Shown here in pieces: positions 46,710-55,899 of a DNA stretch of 64,000 nucleotides; position 1 is the first letter of the stretch; the number at the start of each line of letters is the position of its first letter. Where the stretch lies: positions 868,001 to 932,000 of the forward strand of contig NZ_CP036537.1 of the NCBI RefSeq assembly GCF_021184025.1, in the 5' to 3' direction. The position numbers and the translations under genes were made by a program. This stretch comes from Rhodopseudomonas boonkerdii (GTDB taxonomy: Bacteria; Pseudomonadota; Alphaproteobacteria; Rhizobiales; Xanthobacteraceae). Under the pieces are notes generated by a model. That model saw nothing but the letters and a program-made list of their open reading frames with translations, searched no databases and had not been told where the DNA came from.

Positions 46710-47114
46710 GCTGAGATCGCGCCGACAAGGAAAGTAAGTTAGCTGCCGGAGTGGGACTATCGAATTGGTGAGAGCGACGACGACGTAATGGCAACCGGTC
46801 GAGACCGGGGATCAGGAAAACCCGAACCTGTGCATGCGCATCAAGCGCGACACGAGTGGCTGGGACCAGATCCGCGGACTACCATTAGGGCCCGCGGACA
46901 GGAATCCGCTTCGATGAGGCCGGATCGATGACCGCACCCCGACCAAACGTTGCTGAGACATCGAAAAAGTTCTTGCCAAGCGGACGCCATCCATCGATGC
47001 ACAGGTGTGATCTCTGCGATCTTCTGCATTTTCTGCAATGTAAGGCAGAATTTTACCGAAATTTGCAGAACGGCCATGAGCTCCTATCTCTCAGAGATAC
47101 TGTGAGGGATCGAC
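46710..47114. other. IS110 3' non-coding region and repeat-rich promoter
   Basis: 405 bp. The first 220 bp are GC-rich, structured and non-coding, possibly the RNA-coding end of the IS110-type element. Positions 47013-47069 hold a TCTGC/GCAGA array (copies at 47013, 47023, 47032, and inverted at 47045 and 47065), roughly helically spaced, just upstream of the next gene and a likely operator. Confidence 0.45.
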
Positions 47115-47639
47115 GTGGTTGGAAACAAAGAACTGGAGGCCGGGCTTAAGGCCATGGCGGAGGACTTCCATCTGCCTGGTGGAGGACGCAAGAAGCTCGC
47201 GCGGCTTGTCGTCGGACACCTGTGGTGGTTCGATGCTGCCGAACAGCGGGGCATGAGTTGGCAAGACATGATCCGGGCGATGACTGCCGCCGGTGTGAAC
47301 GGCAGAGGCAACAAGCCCATCACCGTTGGGACACTATCCTCAACGGTCTGGCGAGTACGGACGAAGGGAGAGGCGAGCGGTGCCCGCGAACAAGAACGGC
47401 CTGGACCAACGCCCACCCTACCGAGCGGGCAAACTCGGAAAAGCACAAAAAACTGCGGCACCGGCCAGCCGCGGCAACGCATACGAAAGGCCCCCCCGGA
47501 GAATAGTGATGATGACGAGCTCAGTCGACCTGCACCGAAGTGGGCGGTAGACAGAGAACGGTCCGGTCGGGCCAACAAGCATGTGCGGGCCTTTATGGAC
47601 AGAGCCCGAGCCGTGCGCCGCCGATCAGAGGACGACTAG
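47115..47639 (+). CDS. Plasmid-type hypothetical protein, possible DNA-binding
   Basis: 174-aa basic protein of unrecognised family. The N-terminal half (GRKKLARLVVGHLWWFDAAE, RGMSWQDMIRAMTAAGVNGR, PITVGTLSSTVWRVR) has the look of a helix-turn-helix regulator in which the protein picks sites by SWQDMIRAMTAAG-type helices; the C-terminal half is Pro/Arg/Ser-rich and probably disordered. The start is GTG at 47115 with a GAGGGAT site. A repeat array lies directly upstream, consistent with autoregulation. Function unknown. Confidence 0.6.
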   Translation: MVGNKELEAGLKAMAEDFHLPGGGRKKLARLVVGHLWWFDAAEQRGMSWQDMIRAMTAAGVNGRGNKPITVGTLSSTVWRVRTKGEASGAREQERPGPTPTLPSGQTRKSTKNCGTGQPRQRIRKAPPENSDDDELSRPAPKWAVDRERSGRANKHVRAFMDRARAVRRRSEDD

Positions 47640-48054
47640 CAACGGCCGCACCTCGCCGAGGGCATGAGCCGGACCGTCAGCGGCTTTCGGCCTTCCAAAT
47701 CGGCTCAGCGGGTTCGGCCCAGACCGGGCGCTCCGCAGTTCCCGCTCGATCGGCTTGTCGGCGAACCGCTGCCTACTCTTGCCGCGTTGTCGCTCAATCA
47801 GCTTAGGAAAGTCGACAACATCGATATCGAGGCGCATACCGAAATCCTTGGCGAGGATACTTTTCCGCGTGGGCAGGGACCTCGGGGGTCGGAACTACGA
47901 GTCGCGCCTGCCCCATCGGGGAAAAGCTTTTTTCCGCTCTTGACCCAGAAGGCGCACCCGCCGTATCCGGATGAGGGTCAGCCGGCGAGATAGACTCGGC
48001 GTTTGCCGTCCCTGCCGGTCACCCTGCTCACGATGTGTTCGGCGTCATCGCCTC
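47640..48054. other. Intergenic region left of the IS3 element
   Basis: 415 bp. A minus-strand frame at 47625-47837 (MRLDIDVVDFPKLIERQRGK) has protein-like composition but no start context or family match, so it is noted only as a possible remnant. Nothing else is supported. Confidence 0.3.
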
Positions 48055-48119
48055 TGAGACCAAATGAGGGACTTCACGAAAGGAGGATTTCTGGTTCATC
48101 GTAGCCGTCAGGAGCGAAG

Positions 48120-48494
48120 ATGAAGCAGAAATCCGAACTGGGCAAAGCGCCCGCAGAACAAGTGCTAAAAGATATCCGGCGGCAGACGCGTCGGCAGTAT
48201 TCGGCGGAAGAGAAGATCCGTATCGTGCTGGAAGGACTGCGCGGCGAGGAGAACATCTCCGAGCTGTGCCGCCGCGAAGGCATTGCCGCCTCGATGTATT
48301 ACGGTTGGTCGAAGGAGTTTCTGGAGGCCGGCAAACGCCGCCTGGCGGGTGACACGGCCCGTTCCGCCACGTCCGGTGAGGTGAAAGACCTTCGCCGCGA
48401 AGCCTCCGAATTGAAGGAGGTGGTGGCCGACCTGACCCTGGAGAACCGCCTGCTCAAAAAAAGCATGAACGGGGCTGGGGAAAACGAGGCATGA
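48120..48494 (+). CDS. IS3-family OrfA
   Basis: 124-aa N-terminal transposase part. The helix-turn-helix is YSAEEKIRIVLEGLRGEENI then SELCRREGIAASMYYGWSKE, followed by a leucine-zipper region (VKDLRREASELKEVVADLTL ENRLLKK). Its stop overlaps the OrfB start as ATGA; full transposase in IS3 elements usually needs -1 frameshifting in such overlaps. Intact, with an AGGAG site. Confidence 0.93.
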   Translation: MKQKSELGKAPAEQVLKDIRRQTRRQYSAEEKIRIVLEGLRGEENISELCRREGIAASMYYGWSKEFLEAGKRRLAGDTARSATSGEVKDLRREASELKEVVADLTLENRLLKKSMNGAGENEA

Positions 48495-49471
48495 GGTATC
48501 CAGCATCCGAGAAATCCGAAATAATCGCGCTGGTCGAGCAATCGCATCTGCCTGCCAGGCGCACGTTGGAAAAGCTCGGCATCCCGCGAGCCACCTTTTA
48601 TAGATGGTACGATCGCTATCGCGAGGGTGGCATCGAGGCGCTGGCCGATCACCGCTCCAAGCCGGACCGGGTCTGGAATCGCATCCCGGACGATGTCCGC
48701 GGTCAGATCGTCGATCTGGCACTGGAACACCCCGAGCTGTCGCCGCGAGAGCTGGCGGTGCGCTTCACCGACGAGAGAAAATACTTTGTCTCCGAGGCTT
48801 CGGTCTATCGGCTGCTGAAGGCGCACGACCTGATCACCAGCCCCGCCTATGTGGTGATCAAGGCGGCTAATGAGTTCAAGGACAAGACCACGGCGATCAA
48901 CCAGCTTTGGCAGACCGACTTCACCTACCTCAAGATCACTGGCTGGGGCTGGTACTATCTATCGACGGTGCTCGACGACTTCTCTCGTTACATTGTGGCC
49001 TGGAGGCTTGGTCCCACCATGTGCGCCTCCGACGTCACGGCCACGCTCGATCAGGCGCTTGCCGCCTCAGGCCTGGACCACGTCAATATAAAGCAGCGGC
49101 CACGGCTTCTGAGCGACAACGGATCAAGTTACGTCGCGGAAGATCTGGCCACCTGGCTCAAGGGCAAGGATATGCAGCATGTGCGCGGTGCGCCGTATCA
49201 TCCCCAGACCCAAGGCAAGATCGAGCGCTGGCATCAGACCTTGAAGAACCGCATCCTGCTCGAGAATTACCATTTACCGAGGGACCTCGAACGTCAGGTC
49301 AGCGGCTTCGTCGAACACTACAACCATCACCGCTATCATGAGAGCATCGACAACCTCACGCCTGCGGATGTTTACTTCGGCCGAGCCGAAACCATCCTGA
49401 CTGAGCGTGCGCGCATCAAACGTGAAACCATTGCAAACCGCCGCTTGCAGCATCGATTGCAAGCCGCTTAA
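48491..49471 (+). CDS. IS3-family OrfB, DDE transposase
   Basis: 326-aa catalytic part with the rve integrase core: Asp in LWQTDFTYLKITGWGWYY, Asp in RLLSDNGSSYVAEDLA and Glu in QGKIERWHQTLKNRILLENY, spaced as in the IS3 family. The N-terminal HTH_21-like region (SPRELAVRFTDERKYFVSEA) is present. Intact. Confidence 0.95.
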   Translation: MRYPASEKSEIIALVEQSHLPARRTLEKLGIPRATFYRWYDRYREGGIEALADHRSKPDRVWNRIPDDVRGQIVDLALEHPELSPRELAVRFTDERKYFVSEASVYRLLKAHDLITSPAYVVIKAANEFKDKTTAINQLWQTDFTYLKITGWGWYYLSTVLDDFSRYIVAWRLGPTMCASDVTATLDQALAASGLDHVNIKQRPRLLSDNGSSYVAEDLATWLKGKDMQHVRGAPYHPQTQGKIERWHQTLKNRILLENYHLPRDLERQVSGFVEHYNHHRYHESIDNLTPADVYFGRAETILTERARIKRETIANRRLQHRLQAA

Positions 49472-49536
49472 ACTTTAACCCTAGATGAGCCAGATCCTCC
49501 CTTCTCGAAATGCCTGAGCGGTCTCAAATTATCTGA

Positions 49537-51435
49537 CGACGAACACCTGGTCGCGACCTGTTCAAGCAGCGCCTCCAAGCGCTTTTCGATCACGAACGCC
49601 TCCCGATCCCTCCCGAAAAGCGCGGCGACCGTTACTTCTTCGTCCGGAGCGCCGGTTTAGAGGCGCAACCAGTCCTGTATGTCCGCGAGGACGGAACGGA
49701 TCGCGTTGTAGTCGACCCCAACGGCTGGTCTGAGGACGGAGCAACCGCGCTTGCCGAATGGGCGGTCTCCAATAACGGGCGCTATCTCGCATACGCGATC
49801 CAGGAGGGGGGCGCCGATTGGCGAACCATTCGCGTGATGGATATGGACACCGACAGGATCCTCAATGACGAAATCCGCTGGGCGCGTTTCTCGAAGATCG
49901 GGTGGGCACAGGATGATTCTGGCTTCTTTTACTCCCGCAACGCCGAGCCAGAAGAAGATGCCGCCTTCGAAGCGAAGGTGCTTGAGCATACCGTGCACTT
50001 CCACCGACTTGAGACGCCGCAGTCGCAGGACAGACTTATCTACTCTTCCGACACTGATCAGCCGCTCCTCCACATAGCGGTCACGACGGCGGACGGGCGC
50101 TATGTTATGATCTATTCAACCCGGCTTGGAGGCGGCAACGGCGTTACCGTCATCGATCTGGCGAAGGATGGATGGAAACCCGAAAAGCTAGTCTCCTCGT
50201 TCGATCATGCGTGGACCTTGATCGGAAACGTCGGCGCGCGGTTGTTCTTCACTACGCAGGAAGGTGCCGAGCGCGGCAAGGTCGTCGCCATCGACTTCGA
50301 TGCAGAAAAGCCGGCATTCCGAGACTTCGTTCCGCATCGGGAGGATTCCATCATTCTCGCAGGCAGCATCGTCGGCGATCGGCTCGTGATATCCTACATG
50401 GTAGATGCGAAGACGCGGATTGAGCGCTTCAAGCTGGACGGCACGCGGGATGGCGTTGTTGAACTTCCCAGCGTCGGCACGGCCGGCGCCTTCAGGGGGC
50501 GGCCCGGCGACAATGAGTCATTCTACGTCTTCAGCAGTCAGGATACGCCTACTACGATCTATCGCTACGACGTGGAGACCAACACGAGCACTGTATGGGC
50601 GAAGCCCCGGATTGCGAGCGATCTCGATCAACTCGTCGTGGAGCAGCACTTCTTTGCCTCGAAGGATGGTACGCGCATTCCAATGTTCGTCATGCGGCGC
50701 AAGGACGTGACAGGCCCGGCCCCCACCATGCTGTACGGCTATGGCGGCTTCGGGATTCCGCTCGTCCCATACTTCTCTGCGGAAGCGCTAGCCTGGGTGG
50801 AGCAAGGCGGCGTCTACGCCGTGCCCAACATCCGCGGCGGCGGCGAATATGGCCGAGCGTGGCACGAAGCTGGGCGACTGACGAACAAGCAGAACAGCTT
50901 TGACGACTTCATCGCCGCTGCGGAATTTCTGAAGCGGGAGGGCATTACTCCACTCGATGGGCTGGCGATCCACGGCGGGTCGAACGGTGGCCTTCTGGTT
51001 GGAGCCGTGGTGAACCAGCGTCCGAATCTCTTTGCTGCGGCCTTGCCCGATGTCGCCGTGCTGGACATGCTGCGCTTCTCCTTGTTCACGGGCGGAGCGT
51101 TCTGGACCCAGGAATATGGTGACCCGGCGGTTCAAGCCGACTTCGAGAACCTTCTATCCTATTCACCGCTCCATAACGTAAAGGACGGCACGGACTATCC
51201 CGCCATCCTGACCACGACTGGCGACACGGACGATCGAGTGGTGCCGGCGCACTCGTTTAAATACGTGGCCACGCTCCAAGCAGCCGCCCTCGGATCTCGG
51301 CCTCGGCTCCTGCGCGTCGAAACGAGAGCGGGACACGGAGCGGGCAAGCCGACGGACAAAATTATCGAGCAGACGGCGGACATGTGGGCCTTTGCGGCAC
51401 ACTGGACAGGCCTGCGCCTCCAAAAGGGAAGGTAA
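49537..51435 (+). pseudogene. Prolyl oligopeptidase (S9A), 5' end removed by IS3
   Basis: About 630 codons remain of a normally near-700-residue cytosolic serine peptidase. The propeller part runs from RDLFKQRLQALFDHERLPIP; the catalytic domain has the nucleophile Ser in HGGSNGGLLVGAV, Asp in TGDTDDRVVPAHSFKY and His in RAGHGAGKP. The frame has a TGA at 49534, 8 bp from the IS end; just before, another frame reads LSDDEHLVA, which would fit the family, so a small indel near 49552 is likely. The ATG at 49834 could yield an internal 533-aa product with an intact catalytic domain but incomplete propeller. Confidence 0.82.
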
Positions 51436-51565
51436 CCGATGGCGGTGGCCGTCCCGCGTGCGTCGGCAGCGCGTTCGTCGCTCGCTTGGATTGATCATGG
51501 CCCGTGTCTGGAAGGAGACGGCCCGCGGAAGTTTCGGCTGCCGCGAGGCCGCGAGGCCGCCGGGG

Positions 51566-52645
51566 TCAGGTCAGGAAAGGCGGGGCGTTCTCACCGCGCA
51601 GGCGAAAGTTCGGCCGCGGGCGCTCGAGCCTGATCGACTCCAGCACCGTGTAGGCGTGATACTTCGTCTGGGTAGTCACTCCGGCCAGCCGTTCCGACCA
51701 CAGTTGCCCGTTGCTGCTGCGCTTCTCGAGCACATACTTCGTGGCGAAATTCACCATCGAGTTGATCCAGTTCTCCGTTCCGACGAATACCTTGTCCCAG
51801 CCCGCACCGTCGAGTATGCCGATCAGCGCGTCTGAGCGGGAGAAACGGTCGACTGCGGCCTGGGCGCCGTCGAGGACGTCGGCGAAGTATTCGATCGAGG
51901 CCTTCACCGTCTCTGGTGTGCCGTAGGACATGTGATGACCGGCGACCAGGAAGTCGAAGTCGAATTCCGTCAACTGCTGCTGCGCCTGATACCAGCCCAT
52001 GATATTCTGCGACGCATCGCAATGCATGAAGGTGGCGCTGCCGGGGCTGATGATGTCGATGACAGTCAGCACTCTATGGGCCGGCGCATAGATGAAAATG
52101 TTACCGGGGCAGTGGTTCTCGCCCTTGTACGATAACTCCAGAGTCACGCCGCCGACGTTCAGCGTATAGTCCTTGTCGAATGTCATAGTCGGGATCGGGC
52201 GGTTCCGGTCGGGAAAGCGTTCGAGCAGTTCCTTTGTTATCTCGTGCGCGACGATCTCAACGCCAGAGCCGAACACCGATGCGGCCCCGATATGGTCGGT
52301 GTGCCAATGGCTATAGATGACGTGCGTAACGGGCTTGTCGGTGACCTCCTCGATCGCCGCCAGCATGTTCTCGCCGATCGTCGGGGGGGCGTCGATCGCG
52401 ATTACGCCGTCGTTTGTCACGACGAAGGCCGCGTCGTACCCGCCGCTCGTAACCCAGTAGAAGCCGTCGCGAAGCTCCTCGACATGGTAGCCGAGCCTTT
52501 GAAAGCGTTCGCTGGAAAAATAGGGCGGATAATAGTTGGGTGGGTCCGCCGGATGCTCACCAGCTTCGGGGAAGCCGTAGTTGTCGATCGCGAAGAATGC
52601 CGGCGTATCGCTAGCGGTGATGTGCTTTTGATGATTTTTGCACAT
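51566..52645 (-). CDS. Metallo-beta-lactamase-fold hydrolase
   Basis: 359-aa MBL-fold protein. Zinc ligands: HxHxDH in VIYSHWHTDHIGAASVFG, a His in YKGENHCPGNIFIYAP and a His in DFLVAGHHMSYGTPE. The C-terminal 100 residues are helical. There is no signal peptide (MCKNHQKHIT). AAAAGGAA is the ribosome-binding site. It lies 29 bp after the alcohol dehydrogenase on the same strand, so the two form an operon; the substrate is unknown. The pairing suggests processing of an alcohol/aldehyde-derived ester or thioester (inference). Confidence 0.85.
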   Translation of the reverse strand: MCKNHQKHITASDTPAFFAIDNYGFPEAGEHPADPPNYYPPYFSSERFQRLGYHVEELRDGFYWVTSGGYDAAFVVTNDGVIAIDAPPTIGENMLAAIEEVTDKPVTHVIYSHWHTDHIGAASVFGSGVEIVAHEITKELLERFPDRNRPIPTMTFDKDYTLNVGGVTLELSYKGENHCPGNIFIYAPAHRVLTVIDIISPGSATFMHCDASQNIMGWYQAQQQLTEFDFDFLVAGHHMSYGTPETVKASIEYFADVLDGAQAAVDRFSRSDALIGILDGAGWDKVFVGTENWINSMVNFATKYVLEKRSSNGQLWSERLAGVTTQTKYHAYTVLESIRLERPRPNFRLRGENAPPFLT

Positions 52646-52674
52646 GGGTCTGTTTCCTTTTGGTAGTGAAGAGG

Positions 52675-53835
52675 TCAGGCGTGCGCGGCGTCAAACCGCA
52701 GCACCGCCTTGATGACGCGGCCGGCGGCCACGTCGTCGAACGCCCGGTTGATGTCCGCGAAGTCGTAGAAGGTGATGAGGCGGTCGAACGGGAAGCGACC
52801 AGTGCGGTAGAGGCCGATCAGCTCCGGGATCATCAGTGCGGAAACTGCGTCACCTTGGATGATGCCCTGCAGCGTCTGCCCGATGGTGAGGCGCGATGCG
52901 TCGACGAACGCGCCTGAATGCGCATTGAAGGCGACGAAGCCGAAATGCCCCATAGGTGCCAGCGCTCCGATACCGGCATCGAGGTTGGCGGCCCGCCCGC
53001 TGGTATCGAGGACGAACTCGATCCCGCGTGGCGTGATCGCGCGGATCGCGGCCGTAACGTCCGGTCCACCGGCGGCGTTCACGACGTGCGTCGCTCCGAG
53101 TTCGCGTGCGAGCTCGAGCCGTTCGGCATTCACGTCGATCGCAATGACGGTTGCGGCGTCCGCGACCTTCGCCGCCATGATGGCGGCAAGGCCGACCGCG
53201 CCGACGCCAAAGACCGCGACGCTCGCGCCCACCGGCACCTTCATCCCCTTGAGGATCGCGCCCGCGCCCGTCTGGAAGCCGCAGCCTAGCGGGCCCAAAA
53301 TCTCCAGCGGAACATCATCCGGCACTTTGACGGTGTTGCGCTGGTGAGCCAGCGCGTAGGTCGCGAAGGACGATTGGCCGAAGAAATGCGCGTGGAGGTC
53401 GTCGGCGCCATCTCGCTCGATGCCGATGGTGCCGTCCAGCCGTGCCCCCGCGAAATTCGCCTCCCAGACCCTCTCGCAATAGGCGGCATGAGAGGACAGG
53501 CATGGCTTGCACTGTCCGCATGAATGATAGGACAGTACGACATGGTCGCCCGGCTTTAGATGGGTGACCGACGCGCCGGTCCGCATGACGACGCCGGCGC
53601 CTTCGTGACCAAGAATGGCGGGCAACGGTGACGGCATGAGTTGTTGGCGGACATGCGAGTCGGTGGCGCAGATGCCAGTCGCGACCATGCGAATAAGAAC
53701 TTCGTCGGCTCGCGGCGCTTCGAGAGCGATGTCCTGCATGATGAACGGTCCATCCTTTTGCTCGACCACGGCCGCGCGGGCATGGGTGATCGTGGCTTGT
53801 TGCTGTGCGGCACTAGGGAGTGCTGGCTGGTTCAT
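52675..53835 (-). CDS. Zinc-dependent alcohol dehydrogenase, aryl-alcohol type
   Basis: 386-aa medium-chain dehydrogenase of class III/aryl-alcohol type. The catalytic zinc region is GICATDSHV (Cys) and GHEGAGVV (His-Glu); the structural zinc loop has four Cys in SCGQCKPCLSSHAAYCERVW; the NAD motif is VFGVGAVGLAAIMAA, preceded by LGPLGCGFQTGAGAIL. It oxidises primary alcohols with NAD+. It is divergent from a LysR gene (104 bp apart), which likely controls it, and is followed by the MBL hydrolase. Confidence 0.9.
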   Translation of the reverse strand: MNQPALPSAAQQQATITHARAAVVEQKDGPFIMQDIALEAPRADEVLIRMVATGICATDSHVRQQLMPSPLPAILGHEGAGVVMRTGASVTHLKPGDHVVLSYHSCGQCKPCLSSHAAYCERVWEANFAGARLDGTIGIERDGADDLHAHFFGQSSFATYALAHQRNTVKVPDDVPLEILGPLGCGFQTGAGAILKGMKVPVGASVAVFGVGAVGLAAIMAAKVADAATVIAIDVNAERLELARELGATHVVNAAGGPDVTAAIRAITPRGIEFVLDTSGRAANLDAGIGALAPMGHFGFVAFNAHSGAFVDASRLTIGQTLQGIIQGDAVSALMIPELIGLYRTGRFPFDRLITFYDFADINRAFDDVAAGRVIKAVLRFDAAHA

Positions 53836-53939
53836 CGGTCCTCCATGAGGTTCGTGAGCGGTCTTTCGCTGCGTCGGCGTCTGGTTTACCCCTCGTGCCC
53901 TGTTGCAATAGCCGCCAAGGCAGGAACCTGGAGTTGCGC

Positions 53940-54839
53940 ATGCCGGAACCCGCGCCCGTCGATCTGCTCGATGTGATTGCTTTCGTCCGCGTGGTTGAGA
54001 CGGGAAGCATCGCGAATGCAGCGGCGCGCCTGGGCATCGCGAAATCGATCGTCAGCCGCCGTGTGAGCCGCCTGGAGGGGGTGCTCGGCGCGCAATTGCT
54101 GACGCGCACCCCGCGCGGCACGACGCTGACCGATATCGGCCGCGAGTATCACGAGCGGGCCGCCGCCGGCCTGTTGGAGCTGGAATCGGCGCGCGAGGTC
54201 GTCACCAAGTCCACCAGCGAGATCTTCGGGCAGCTTCGCATCCAGGTGCCCGCCGCCTTCGGCGAGTTCTTGCTGGCACCGATCCTTGCGGAGTTCGCGG
54301 CGCGCTATCCGCGCATCGAGTTCGACGTTCGGTTCACCGATCGTCAGGTGGACATGATCGCCGAGGCCTATGATCTGGCGATCTGGCCGGGTGCCGTGCC
54401 GGACTCGGTCCTCATCACGCGCAAACTGGCTAAGGTGCGATGGGCGATGGTGGCGAGCCCGGCCTATCTCGACGCGCGGGGGCGTCCCGCCGGGCCGGCG
54501 GACCTGGCCGACCACGATATTATCCTGTACGCGCTCGATCCCGGTCGCTGGCGACTACAGGGACCAGACGGCTGGGAGCCCGTGCGGATAAACTCGCGCT
54601 TCTGCACCGACAGCGGGCGGATGCTGCTGGCCGCGGCGCGCGCGGGTCTCGGCATCGTGCTCGTCCCCATGTTCATGGTTGAAGAGCCGCTGGCACGCGC
54701 CGAGTTCGAGGCGGTGCTGCCGGACTTCCCGCACGAGGGCGGCGACCTGCAGATTTTTATGCCGCCAGCACGCGCCGGTATCGCACGGGTGCGGGCACTC
54801 GTCGCCTTTCTTTACGAAAAGTTCGACCGCGAAGTCTGA
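53940..54839 (+). CDS. LysR-family regulator, divergent from alcohol dehydrogenase
   Basis: 299-aa LysR protein of the CrgA/DmlR-like branch. HTH: DVIAFVRVVETGSIANAAAR then IAKSIVSRRVSRLEGVLGAQ; the effector domain includes GQLRIQVPAAFGEFLLAPIL and ends VRALVAFLYEKF. ATG 53940 with a GGAG site is chosen; the longer frame from 53820 lies within the divergent gene. It probably regulates the adh-MBL operon and perhaps the downstream pirin/quinone reductase genes. Confidence 0.92.
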   Translation: MPEPAPVDLLDVIAFVRVVETGSIANAAARLGIAKSIVSRRVSRLEGVLGAQLLTRTPRGTTLTDIGREYHERAAAGLLELESAREVVTKSTSEIFGQLRIQVPAAFGEFLLAPILAEFAARYPRIEFDVRFTDRQVDMIAEAYDLAIWPGAVPDSVLITRKLAKVRWAMVASPAYLDARGRPAGPADLADHDIILYALDPGRWRLQGPDGWEPVRINSRFCTDSGRMLLAAARAGLGIVLVPMFMVEEPLARAEFEAVLPDFPHEGGDLQIFMPPARAGIARVRALVAFLYEKFDREV

Positions 54840-55012
54840 GGTGCGTAGGAGACCGATCGCGAACTTCTTCCTTGTTCGGGTTGCGCTTCCAGCAACGCTG
54901 AGTTCTTCGATCCCCGTCTTCATTGCCGCGAGGATATTTCGAGATGATGAGGCACAAATCGACACGATGACCGGTTTGGCAATAGTCCGGCTTCACCCCG
55001 AAGGGATGGAAC

Positions 55013-55873
55013 ATGCTTCACAGATCGATCGATCGTGTCACCGCCATACCGCCGCTCGGACCTGGCTTCGATGGCGAGCATCACAAGGCGGCGCTGGTGG
55101 TGGCCCCGGGAAATTTCCACGCCACAGACCCGTTTTTTCTGATGGCCGACGACCACATCACGCTGGAAGGGCGCTTCGGCGAGGCGCATCCCCATGCCGG
55201 GCTGGAAACTGTAACCTTCATGCTGGACGGCACGATGGAGGACACCGGCGGCCGGCTGGCAAAAGGCGACGTCGAATGGATGACGGCAGGCAGCGGCATC
55301 GTCCATTCGGAGGATGCGATGGTGTCGACGGGTATGCGATTGTTCCAGCTATGGCTGGTGCTGCCCGTGGAACAGCGCAACATGCCGCCGCGTGTGCAGA
55401 TCCTGCAGCGCGCGGCGATGCCGGTCCATCTTGAACCGGGGATCGAGGCGACGGTCTACAGCGGCCGGTTGGGTAACGCGGCGGCGCCGACGAAGAATGC
55501 GGTCCCCGTCACGCTGGCGGACATCCGGATGGAGCCGGGCGCTACCTTCGCGCCGGAACTACCCGCCGCCTATAACGCCTTCACAGTGGTGATCGATGGT
55601 GAGGCGGCGGCCGGTGCCCGTGACGAACCGCTGTCGGGCAACATGGTTGGCTGGACCGGTCCCGTCGGCGGCGGTTCCAGCACGCTTGCGCTGCGAGCCG
55701 GGGCGAAAGGCGCCCGGATGTTGCTGTACGCCGGACAGCCCCAGAACATTGAGGTCGTGGCGCAGGGGCCATTTATCGCCGGGTCCCGGGACGAACTGGC
55801 GGCATATCACGCCGCTTATCGCCACGGCAGATTCCCGCACGCCGGCACGATGCGGCCGATGGCCCTCGCATGA
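55013..55873 (+). CDS. Pirin-family bicupin protein
   Basis: 286-aa pirin. The metal-binding site is visible as HPHAGLETVTFMLDGTMEDT (two His, one Glu and, upstream/downstream, a third His in GIVHSEDA). The C-terminal cupin ends GPFIAGSRDELAAYHAAYRH. Bacterial pirins act as quercetinases or redox/metabolic modulators. It is followed closely by a quinone oxidoreductase (26 bp), implying co-transcription. GGGATGG precedes the ATG. Confidence 0.9.
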   Translation: MLHRSIDRVTAIPPLGPGFDGEHHKAALVVAPGNFHATDPFFLMADDHITLEGRFGEAHPHAGLETVTFMLDGTMEDTGGRLAKGDVEWMTAGSGIVHSEDAMVSTGMRLFQLWLVLPVEQRNMPPRVQILQRAAMPVHLEPGIEATVYSGRLGNAAAPTKNAVPVTLADIRMEPGATFAPELPAAYNAFTVVIDGEAAAGARDEPLSGNMVGWTGPVGGGSSTLALRAGAKGARMLLYAGQPQNIEVVAQGPFIAGSRDELAAYHAAYRHGRFPHAGTMRPMALA

Positions 55874-55899
55874 CGCGGTCAAATCTAAAGGAGCCGAAC

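Larger units (their letters stand above)
48055..49526 (+). mobile_element. IS3-family insertion sequence, complete
   Basis: 1472-bp element with two overlapping frames. The ends are inverted repeats beginning TGAGACC (left TGAGACCAAATGAGGGACTT, right, read inward from 49526, TGAGACCGCTCAGGCATTTC), both continuing to a shared GGAGGAT...CTGG..TCATC. The bases just outside (CTC left, AAT right) do not match, so no target duplication remains. The right side abuts a truncated peptidase gene. Confidence 0.85.
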
